Assembly: GCA_029288115.1 (NCBI GenBank)
Contig: JARFPV010000267.1
Coordinates: 1-5,605 of the forward strand
From: Akkermansiaceae bacterium
GTDB taxonomy: Bacteria; Verrucomicrobiota; Verrucomicrobiia; Verrucomicrobiales; Akkermansiaceae
DNA length: 5,605 bases
Direction of reading: 5' to 3'
Shown: in pieces, positions 1-4,811 of the stretch
Position numbering within the stretch: position 1 is the stretch's first letter
Layout: every line of letters begins with the position of its first letter
The notes under the pieces: generated by a model
Database searches by the model: none
Told to the model about the DNA's origin: nothing
The model's input: the letters and a program-made list of their open reading frames with translations, nothing else
Made by a program: the position numbers and the translations under genes

Positions 1-152
1 CTGCTGAAGTAGGCCATAGGCATAAGCTACCACTGGCAGATGGTATCATCTATACAACAGCTAAGCATCACGCTGCCGAGTTGCTAACACAAGATGCGGA
101 CATGGAAGGTTTGCCTGGTGTAACCTACATCAGGCATCCCCAAAGAAAGTGA
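1..152 (+). CDS. PIN-domain ribonuclease (VapC-like toxin), C-terminal fragment
   Basis: The reading frame enters from the left edge (first full codon at base 3) and ends at TGA 150-152, giving the last 49 residues. It contains KLPLADGIIYTTA followed by ELLTQDADMEGLPGV, the typical end of a PIN domain. The Asp of LADGII and the Asp residues of TQDAD are the usual late acidic metal ligands of this fold. PIN proteins of this type are mostly VapC toxins, Mg-dependent endoribonucleases that cleave tRNA or rRNA and are held inactive by an antitoxin normally encoded just upstream, which here would lie outside the window. The first half of the protein, including the N-terminal catalytic Asp, is also outside. 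The family is clear. The toxin role is inferred, because some PIN proteins are not part of a toxin-antitoxin pair. Confidence 0.8.
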   Translation, partial: AEVGHRHKLPLADGIIYTTAKHHAAELLTQDADMEGLPGVTYIRHPQRK

Positions 153-166
153 TCGAACAAGCCGGA

Positions 167-209
167 GCACACACCACCTTGCTTGCCGACGTCGGCTAGG
201 GGTATGTGT
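167..209. other. Long imperfect hairpin downstream of the PIN gene
   Basis: The arms 168-175 and 201-208 pair at 7 of 8 positions. After a bulged A at 176, bases 177-179 pair with 198-200. The tip is a perfect 12-base palindrome, GCCGACGTCGGC, at 185-196. No T-run follows (the next bases are C-rich), so it is not a standard intrinsic terminator. It could be a 3'-end structure of the PIN transcript, a regulatory RNA structure or a protein-binding palindrome. The pairing is read directly; any role is inferred. Confidence 0.4.
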
Positions 210-223
210 CCCCCGCGTTCCGC

Positions 224-245
224 TACAATATACGACAAAATTGTA
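224..245. promoter_or_regulatory. Inverted repeat TACAAT-N10-ATTGTA (possible operator)
   Basis: Two perfect 6-base arms, 224-229 and 240-245, are separated by 10 AT-rich bases and lie about 40-60 bases before the DUF4870 start. The dyad resembles a site for a dimeric repressor. Each arm also resembles a -10 hexamer: TACAAT 224-229 on the plus strand, and TGTAAT 242-247 overlapping the right arm. A fortuitous AT-rich repeat is quite possible. Confidence 0.25.
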
Positions 246-272
246 ATAGCTGATCGGCGTATTTGCTGACTA

Positions 273-282
273 TACGTTTCGC
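273..282 (+). repeat. 10-mer TACGTTTCGC, copy 1, one base before a start codon
   Basis: The 10-mer ends one base before ATG 284. The identical 10-mer occurs at 3710-3719, again exactly one base before an ATG (3721, mnmH). It is not complementary to the usual anti-Shine-Dalgarno. The preceding TATACG (271-276) overlaps it and could be a -10 element. The role is unknown: a translation-initiation or promoter motif, or coincidence. Confidence 0.45.
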
Positions 283-283
283 T

Positions 284-658
284 ATGAGCCACGAATTAAT
301 AGAAAACACGACAGAAATCCCTCAGGCAGAAAGAACTTGGGCGATGCTGGCCCATCTATCGTCCTTTTTGGGGTGGATAGGTATTCCATTTGCCAATCTA
401 ATTGCTCCCTTTGTCATGTGGCAGATGAAGAAAGAAGAAATGCCGTTTGGGTCATCTCAAGCCAAGGAGTGCCTGAATTTTCAGATTTCGATGACTCTCT
501 ACGCCATCATCTCAGGTATCCTGTGCCTGATCCTCATTGGTTTTGTAATGCTCCTTGCGCTGTTTGTATTTGATATCATCATTACCATCATCGCTGCCAT
601 CAAAGCGAATGAAGGCAATGCCTATCGATACCCACTCACGATTCGGTTTATCAGTTAA
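284..658 (+). CDS. DUF4870 domain-containing small membrane protein
   Basis: The protein has 124 residues from ATG 284 (MSHELIEN). An in-frame TTG at 263 would add seven residues but lacks support. The family pattern is clear: QAERTWAMLAHLSSFLG (15-30), then IPFANLIAPFVMWQMKK (34-50), a central KECLNFQIS (61-69), a hydrophobic segment at about 70-107 and the closing YRYPLTIRFI (114-123). These are hallmarks of DUF4870, a widespread family of small inner-membrane proteins without established function. About three membrane segments are visible (roughly 24-46, 70-90 and 91-108), with a charged loop KKEEMPFGSSQAKE between the first two. There is no signal peptide. The gene stands alone on its strand and converges on the photolyase gene with four bases between the stop codons, so the two transcripts probably overlap at their 3' ends. 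The family assignment is firm; the function is unknown. Confidence 0.87.
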   Translation: MSHELIENTTEIPQAERTWAMLAHLSSFLGWIGIPFANLIAPFVMWQMKKEEMPFGSSQAKECLNFQISMTLYAIISGILCLILIGFVMLLALFVFDIIITIIAAIKANEGNAYRYPLTIRFIS

Positions 659-662
659 AACG

Positions 663-2084
663 CTACACCTTGGCGGTCTTAAACTCCTGATAGGCTTCCA
701 GCGCCCGATCACGTCCTTCATTCAGGTCAATCATGCGTTCGGGATAGGTTTCCCCGAGTTTGATGCCGTAGTGCTCTAGCTCGGCGGGCGTCAGCTTCCA
801 CGGCTCGTGAATCGCACCCCCGGGGATACCGGCGAGTTCGGGGATGTATTTCATGACGTAGTCGGCATTTATATCGAACCGCTCGGCTTGTCTGAGAGGA
901 TTAAACACACGGAAGTAAGGGGCGGCATCAGCGCCGCATCCGGCGACCCATTGCCAGCCCATCGTATTGTTGGGCAGATCGGCATCGACGAGTGTGTCCC
1001 AGAACCAGTCGGCTCCGCTTTGCCAGTCTTGGAGGAGATGTTTGACCAGAAACGAACCGACCACCATACGGGCGCGGTTGTGCATCCAGCCAGTTTGCCA
1101 GAGCTGCCGCATGGCGGCATCGATCACAGGAAACCCCGTCTGGCCTCTGCGCCAGCGTTCGATTTTCTCCTCATCAAGCGACCATGGGAACTGCTCATAC
1201 TCAGGACGCAGCGCTCGATTCACCGAGTGCGGGAAGTGATAGATCAGATGGTGAGCGAAGTCCCGCCAGTAGAGCTGCCGCACGTAGCCGTTCATCACCT
1301 TGTCCCCCATCCCAGCAAGCTTGTGGTAAATTTCCCGCACCCCGATTTGTCCAAAATGCAGGTAGGGGGAGAGTCGAGACGTGCCTTCGATGCTCAGCAT
1401 GTCGCGGTCGTTGCCGTAATCAGACACGGGATCTTTCGCATCCCGAACGAGCTGATTCATCCCCGCCTTTCGCGTGGGTGTCCATGTCTCGTATAAACCG
1501 GCATCCCAGCTTGTTCCAGGCAACAGGGCGTGATCATTCACATTCAAGCCTATTGACTTCATAAACTTCGTGTTGGAAAGATCCGCATCACGTGGTTTGT
1601 CCACCTCGATGTTACGACAGAGTTTCCAATAGGGAGTAATAACCTGATAGGGCTTGCCGGAGTTGTTTTTAATCGCGGGGGGTTCGTTGAGTACGCCAGC
1701 ATTGAAACTGTGGACTTCGATACCGTCGGATTGCAGTTGTTTTTTGATTGAGCGGTCCAATTTGACCGCAGCCGGCTGATATCGGCGATTCCAGAAGACG
1801 GAATCGATTTCATATTCACCGACGAGCCTCGACAGGATACTCAGCACAGACTCACCTTGGGTTAAATGCAGAGTCCCTCCATGCTCAGTAAGCTGCCATG
1901 CCAGATCCTCAAGCGCGTGATGCAGCCACCACCTCGACGCCTCACCTTCAGATAGTTGGGGCGACTGCTTCAGCCCATGGATATAAACAGGCAGAATCTC
2001 AGCACCTGACTCAACCGCGGCAGTGAGAGCCGGGTTATCTGTTAATCTGAGATCACGGCGGAACCAGACAAGTGCGCGCTTCAT
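663..2084 (-). CDS. phrB: Deoxyribodipyrimidine photolyase (class I CPD photolyase)
   Basis: This 473-residue flavoprotein is predicted to use near-UV/blue light to split cyclobutane pyrimidine dimers in DNA. Its length matches E. coli PhrB (472). The N-terminal Rossmann-like antenna domain starts with LVWFRRDLRLTDNPAL (5-20). The C-terminal helical FAD domain carries TSRLSPYLHFGQIG (235-248), LYWRDF (271-276), GQTGFPVIDAAMRQL (314-328), TGWMHNRARM (331-340), NNTMGWQW (372-379) and DAAPYFRVFNP (386-396). By motif alignment the electron-transfer tryptophans of E. coli (306, 359, 382) correspond to W301, W354 and W377, and the flavin-contacting Asn378 to N373, so the enzyme looks intact. Substrate-contacting Trp277 is W273. 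E. coli Glu274 is Gln here (Q270). The ATG at 2084 gives the canonical N-terminus. The gene lies 54 bases after the upstream small ORF on the same strand. CPD rather than (6-4) specificity is inferred from the NNTMGWQW-type motif and overall similarity. Confidence 0.96.
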   Translation of the reverse strand: MKRALVWFRRDLRLTDNPALTAAVESGAEILPVYIHGLKQSPQLSEGEASRWWLHHALEDLAWQLTEHGGTLHLTQGESVLSILSRLVGEYEIDSVFWNRRYQPAAVKLDRSIKKQLQSDGIEVHSFNAGVLNEPPAIKNNSGKPYQVITPYWKLCRNIEVDKPRDADLSNTKFMKSIGLNVNDHALLPGTSWDAGLYETWTPTRKAGMNQLVRDAKDPVSDYGNDRDMLSIEGTSRLSPYLHFGQIGVREIYHKLAGMGDKVMNGYVRQLYWRDFAHHLIYHFPHSVNRALRPEYEQFPWSLDEEKIERWRRGQTGFPVIDAAMRQLWQTGWMHNRARMVVGSFLVKHLLQDWQSGADWFWDTLVDADLPNNTMGWQWVAGCGADAAPYFRVFNPLRQAERFDINADYVMKYIPELAGIPGGAIHEPWKLTPAELEHYGIKLGETYPERMIDLNEGRDRALEAYQEFKTAKV

Positions 2085-2092
2085 AAGAACCC

Positions 2093-2120
2093 ACTATGGA
2101 GCGAATTTCACGGGAAGCAA
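2093..2120 (-). promoter_or_regulatory. Candidate promoter for the photolyase gene
   Basis: On the minus strand, TTGCTT (2120-2115) is followed by a 16-base spacer and CATAGT (2098-2093), and the photolyase ATG comes 8 bases later. If this is used, the transcript would start at or within a couple of bases of the ATG. The hexamers are imperfect (3/6 and 4/6 matches to the sigma-70 consensus). The gene could equally be transcribed from the promoter of the upstream gene. Confidence 0.3.
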
Positions 2121-2123
2121 ATG

Positions 2124-2147
2124 GATGGATGGGAAAAACTATCCATC
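2124..2147. other. Hairpin at the stop codon of the upstream hypothetical gene
   Basis: Perfect 7-base arms, GATGGAT (2124-2130) and ATCCATC (2141-2147), flank a 10-base loop. The structure contains the TAG stop (2141-2139) of the minus-strand gene. Read on the minus strand, the T-run lies in the loop rather than after the stem, so it does not fit an intrinsic terminator. The left arm is part of a short GGAT repeat (2121-2132), which may be why the pairing exists. Confidence 0.25.
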
Positions 2148-2603
2148 ACTCGGTCGTGCGACCACGTGCAGGTTGGTGATGCCTTTTTGCGAAAACTCCT
2201 CCCAGAAGCGCTTCATCAATGGCTCAGCAAGCTTTTTACGCTCCTCTTCAGGCATGCTGTTGATTTTTTCCACGCCGTGACGTTTCCCCAGTTCTCGCTC
2301 GGCAAGACGGGCGGTCAATTCTTCCCAAAAAACCTCGTTGCGCATTTCATCATAGCACTGGGCGTGGAATGAGCCGTCCTCACGATCTTTCCTAAGCCGA
2401 AGCCTCTGCCGCTCAGGGTCCATTTCCACACGCTGCCCCTGACCGTTGTGCTGCAGACGAGACAGAATCTTCTCGAGCATATCGTCAAATCGTGCCACGC
2501 CTTCATCAGCGCCAGGTTTGTGGTTCCAATACGTCGCCCAGCACGCCAGTGTCAGCATTTCCGACAGGGTGAGCAGCTCGTCATCAGTAAAGCGCATGTG
2601 CAT
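2139..2603 (-). CDS. Hypothetical charged cytoplasmic protein
   Basis: I do not recognise a named family. The protein has 154 residues from ATG 2603 (MHMRFTDDELL). ATG 2597 (152 residues) is equally plausible, and GTG 2654 would add a 17-residue tail extending towards the divergent gene. It is soluble, with no signal peptide or membrane segment, and is rich in Glu, Arg and Lys. From the second Met, the N-terminal part (FTDDELLTLSEMLTLACWATYWNH, 3-26) looks helical. A middle basic segment, DPERQRLRLRKDRED (60-74), precedes long amphipathic helices that include FWEELTARLAEREL and the later RFWEEFSQKG, and the end is LHVVARPSDG. One Cys is at 19 and another at 81. It starts divergently from the zinc-ribbon/TPM gene and lies just upstream of the photolyase on the same strand, so it may be co-transcribed with it. 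Reading-frame length and composition support a real gene. Confidence 0.75.
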   Translation of the reverse strand: MHMRFTDDELLTLSEMLTLACWATYWNHKPGADEGVARFDDMLEKILSRLQHNGQGQRVEMDPERQRLRLRKDREDGSFHAQCYDEMRNEVFWEELTARLAERELGKRHGVEKINSMPEEERKKLAEPLMKRFWEEFSQKGITNLHVVARPSDG

Positions 2604-2611
2604 GGGCGCAA

Positions 2612-2639
2612 GAAATAGGAGAGAAGAATCAAGATTCAA
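2612..2639 (-). promoter_or_regulatory. Candidate promoter for the hypothetical gene, with an overlapping dyad
   Basis: On the minus strand, TTGAAT (2639-2634), a 16-base spacer and TATTTC (2617-2612) lie 8 bases before ATG 2603. The -35 matches TTGACA at four positions and the -10 is weak. A perfect inverted repeat, GAATC-AA-GATTC (2626-2637), overlaps the -35 and spacer and could be an operator in this divergent region. All of this is inferred from pattern only. Confidence 0.28.
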
Positions 2640-2677
2640 GACTTTTGCATGCACCGCGGCTATGTATCATTTGCCTC

Positions 2678-3262
2678 ATGCAATGTCCCTACTGTCAGGC
2701 CGTGCTCTCGGAAACTACCGAGGAGTGCCCGTCGTGCCAGCTGTCACTGACTAGTGCGAAGGCCCTGCTGGGACCAGCACCAAGGCTATATAAAGGACTC
2801 AACGACACCATCGGATTACTCGACAACTCCGGGACCAAGAAAATCCAGACAGCGCTTGCCAACCTGACTCGTAAGTTCCCTCAGGTCGACATGCATGCAG
2901 TCACCCGCAAATTCGACCCTCAGTTTCCGCTCAGCACTCACCTCTTTTGGCTATTTAACCAAGGAGATCTCAGTGCCGATGACCGCAAGGGCGGAAAAAA
3001 CCGCACCATTCTCCTGTCGCTCGATCCCGAACAAGGCCGGATCGGCCTGATGGTCGGATACGGGCTAGAACCATTTTTACCGCGGAAAGCGCTCGACCAT
3101 GTGCTCGAAAAAGCGCAACCCTCTCTGGACGCAAGCAACTTCACCAAGGCCATACTGGTTGTTATCGAATCTCTCGATGACCTCATGTCAGGTGTTTGTG
3201 AAGGCTTTGAGGAAACCCTCGGTGTGTCCATACAACAACAATCATCTAACAAGAAATACTAA
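2678..3262 (+). CDS. Zinc-ribbon and TPM-domain protein
   Basis: The protein has 194 residues from ATG 2678 (MQCPYCQA), chosen because the zinc ribbon begins there; the in-frame TTG at 2645 adds 11 unsupported residues. The N-terminus has two Cys pairs, CPYC (C3, C6) and CPSC (C17, C20), a rubredoxin-like zinc ribbon. Residues about 40-175 resemble a TPM (TLP18.3/Psb32/MOLO-1, YgcG-type) domain: ILLSLDPEQGRIGLMVGYGLEPFLP (111-135), then a helix and FTKAILVVIESLDDLM (155-170). TPM domains occur in plant photosystem II repair proteins and in many bacterial envelope proteins, some with phosphatase activity. Unlike classical members, this one has no signal peptide, no transmembrane helix and no Gly-rich tail, so a cytoplasmic location is likely. 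The C-terminus is polar (IQQQSSNKKY). A four-helix membrane protein follows 15 bases later and is a candidate partner. The TPM call rests on the GYGLE motif and overall pattern; the substrate is unknown. Confidence 0.8.
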   Translation: MQCPYCQAVLSETTEECPSCQLSLTSAKALLGPAPRLYKGLNDTIGLLDNSGTKKIQTALANLTRKFPQVDMHAVTRKFDPQFPLSTHLFWLFNQGDLSADDRKGGKNRTILLSLDPEQGRIGLMVGYGLEPFLPRKALDHVLEKAQPSLDASNFTKAILVVIESLDDLMSGVCEGFEETLGVSIQQQSSNKKY

Positions 3263-3277
3263 CAACATAACAAACTC

Positions 3278-3697
3278 ATGGAAAAATACGAAATTTACCG
3301 CCTTATTCACTTCACCGGCATCTTTGTGCTGATGTTCGCATTCGGATCCCTCTTCACCGGAGAAAAATCGACCAAAGGAGCTGCGATCGGTCATGGTATC
3401 GGCCTGGTGCTCATCCTGCTTGGCGGGTTCGGTATGCACTCATCTCCGCTTGGTGGCAGCGAATTCAAGCTTAAGGACACCTACAACATGATCTACGGAA
3501 CCAAGTGGCCCCTATGGCTGATCCTGAAAATCGTAATCTGGGTTGCTCTCGGCGCCTGCATGGTACTCGCCAAACGCCGCGTCATCAAGGGCGCCGTTGC
3601 ATGGGTCCTCATCATCGGACTGGCTCTCGGGAGTTACTTGCTTGCCTACAAAAAGCCAGCCATGGGCAACAAACCCAAGACAGAACAAAGCGAGTAA
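3278..3697 (+). CDS. Small four-helix integral membrane protein, function unknown
   Basis: The protein has 139 residues from ATG 3278, 15 bases after the TPM gene, in an A-rich gap with no Shine-Dalgarno. Four hydrophobic helices are visible at about 8-27, 37-53, 77-98 and 103-124. The Lys/Arg-rich connection between helices 3 and 4 (AKRRVIKG) and the Lys-rich C-tail (YKKPAMGNKPKTEQSE) suggest by the positive-inside rule that both lie in the cytoplasm, which is not consistent with a simple hairpin between helices 3 and 4. The topology is therefore uncertain. A His sits in helix 1 (LIHFTG, H11) and another in helix 2 (IGHGIGL, H39). Paired intramembrane His residues sometimes bind haem or metal, but this is speculative. 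A short periplasmic or cytoplasmic loop contains SSPLGGSEFKLKDTYN. I do not recognise a named family. Its position suggests co-transcription with the TPM and mnmH genes. Confidence 0.82.
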   Translation: MEKYEIYRLIHFTGIFVLMFAFGSLFTGEKSTKGAAIGHGIGLVLILLGGFGMHSSPLGGSEFKLKDTYNMIYGTKWPLWLILKIVIWVALGACMVLAKRRVIKGAVAWVLIIGLALGSYLLAYKKPAMGNKPKTEQSE

Positions 3698-3709
3698 TCT
3701 CGCACCCAC

Positions 3710-3719
3710 TACGTTTCGC
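3710..3719 (+). repeat. 10-mer TACGTTTCGC, copy 2, one base before the mnmH start
   Basis: This is identical to 273-282 and lies at the same distance from its ATG. It occupies nearly half of the 23-base gap between the membrane-protein gene and mnmH, where a ribosome-binding site would be expected. Confidence 0.45.
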
Positions 3720-3720
3720 C

Positions 3721-4782
3721 ATGAAACATGTCGAAACCATCACCCTGCCCTACGACCTCGGCGAGTTCACCGAGATCATCGACGTGCGCTCGCCCGGGGA
3801 ATTCGCGGAAGACCACTTACTTGGCGCAGTAAATCTGCCGGTTCTCAACGATGAAGAACGCATCGAAGTAGGCACCATTTACAAAAAGAATCCATTCGAA
3901 GCCAGACGGCTCGGCGCCCAGCTCATTTCCAGTAATGCCGCGAGTCATCTCGCTGGGTATCTTGCCGATAAAGATAAGACCTACACCCCGCTGCTCTACT
4001 GCTGGCGCGGCGGCATGAGATCAAACTCGCTCGCTCACATCCTGCGTTCGATCGGCTGGCGTGCCCGGGTTCTCGAGGGTGGCTACAAGGCATTCCGCAA
4101 ATTCAGCACTGAGGATCTTGAGTCGCGCCTATCCGACCCCGCACTCACGCTCACCGTGCTCGCGGGGCAAACGGGCGTTGCCAAAACCCGATTGCTGCAC
4201 ACGCTTCGTGACCAAGGAGCGCAGGTGATCGACTTGGAAGGACTCGCCAACCACAAGGGGTCGGTTCTCGGACTCGAACCCGACACCAGCCAACCGAGCC
4301 AGAAGCATTTTGAAACTCTTCTATGGCAAACCGTTAGTCAGCTTGATCCTACTCAACCTGTTTTTACCGAGGCTGAGAGCAACCGAATCGGTGCACTGCA
4401 CTGTCCACCTGCACTGTGGAAAAAGCTCGGACAAAGCACCGTTATAGAAATCAAATTGCCACTACCTCAGCGCGCACAGTTCCTGCTCGATGACTATCCG
4501 TATTTCACCGCCGACCCTGAACACCTCAAAAGTCTGCTGGAAAAACTAACACGCTTGCGTGGTCGAGAGCAGATCGCCCAATGGCATGACCAGATTGATA
4601 GCGCAGACTGGACGGGCTTCGTGGAATCGATACTACGTGACCACTACGACCTTGTTTACCGACGCGCAGGTGATGAGAAGTCAAACTACCCCGCCCCGTC
4701 TGAGTCGGTGGAACTTGATGGGTTTTCTCCAACATCACTCGGAACAGCGGCCAGAAAACTAATACAACAAACAGGCGACTGA
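3721..4782 (+). CDS. mnmH: tRNA 2-selenouridine synthase (MnmH/SelU/YbbB)
   Basis: The predicted 353-residue enzyme converts 2-thiouridine at the wobble position (U34) of Lys, Glu and Gln tRNAs to 2-selenouridine, through a geranylated intermediate, using selenophosphate. The N-terminal rhodanese domain (about 1-130) has IIDVRSPGEFAEDHLLGAVNLPV (19-41) and the active-site loop YCWRGGMRSNS (93-103); C94 corresponds to catalytic Cys97 of E. coli. The C-terminal P-loop domain starts with VLAGQTGVAKT (146-156), followed by the family motif DLEGLANHKGSVLG (171-184) and EAESNRIG (217-224). In the P-loop, Ala154 replaces the usual Gly before Lys. Length is close to the family norm (about 350-370). 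ATG 3721 gives the expected rhodanese N-terminus; the frame is open further upstream to 3505, but that overlaps the membrane-protein gene and carries no domain. The gene ends one base into the ATG at 4782. Function depends on selD, not present here. Confidence 0.95.
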   Translation: MKHVETITLPYDLGEFTEIIDVRSPGEFAEDHLLGAVNLPVLNDEERIEVGTIYKKNPFEARRLGAQLISSNAASHLAGYLADKDKTYTPLLYCWRGGMRSNSLAHILRSIGWRARVLEGGYKAFRKFSTEDLESRLSDPALTLTVLAGQTGVAKTRLLHTLRDQGAQVIDLEGLANHKGSVLGLEPDTSQPSQKHFETLLWQTVSQLDPTQPVFTEAESNRIGALHCPPALWKKLGQSTVIEIKLPLPQRAQFLLDDYPYFTADPEHLKSLLEKLTRLRGREQIAQWHDQIDSADWTGFVESILRDHYDLVYRRAGDEKSNYPAPSESVELDGFSPTSLGTAARKLIQQTGD

Positions 4783-4801
4783 TGCGGACAGAATGTCCGC
4801 A
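4783..4801. repeat. Perfect 8-bp hairpin TGCGGACA-GAA-TGTCCGCA (REP-like)
   Basis: Eight perfectly paired bases on each side of a GAA loop start immediately after the mnmH stop codon (TGA 4780-4782) and fill most of the gap before the TatD ATG at 4812. CTCCCTAACC follows rather than a T-run, so it does not look like an intrinsic terminator. The form, a short perfect GC-rich palindrome squeezed between two genes of one operon, resembles REP-type dispersed repeats. It may stabilise mRNA ends or reduce read-through. The pairing is certain; the repeat-family status needs the genome. Confidence 0.6.
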
Positions 4802-4811
4802 CTCCCTAACC

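Noticed and set aside
807..1496. 229-codon open frame on the plus strand
   Set aside because: It lies wholly antisense to the photolyase gene. Its translation shows no domain and is rich in His, Pro and Arg, as expected for the complement of a conserved coding region.
2604..2654. GTG start at 2654 for the minus-strand hypothetical gene
   Set aside because: It would place the start across the divergent control region. The added 17 residues show no conserved look, and two ATGs at 2603 and 2597 are better candidates.
2645..2677. TTG start for the TPM gene
   Set aside because: The zinc ribbon begins directly after ATG 2678. The added MHAPRLCIICL segment overlaps the probable promoter.
3505..3720. 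Upstream in-frame extension of mnmH
   Set aside because: The frame is open by chance through the membrane-protein gene. The extra residues are a low-complexity shadow translation, and the rhodanese domain begins properly at ATG 3721.
4782..4811. ATG 4782 as TatD start through a TGATG overlap with mnmH
   Set aside because: Such overlaps are often real, but the extra ten residues are mostly translated palindrome, and the second ATG gives the standard family N-terminus. Not fully excluded.
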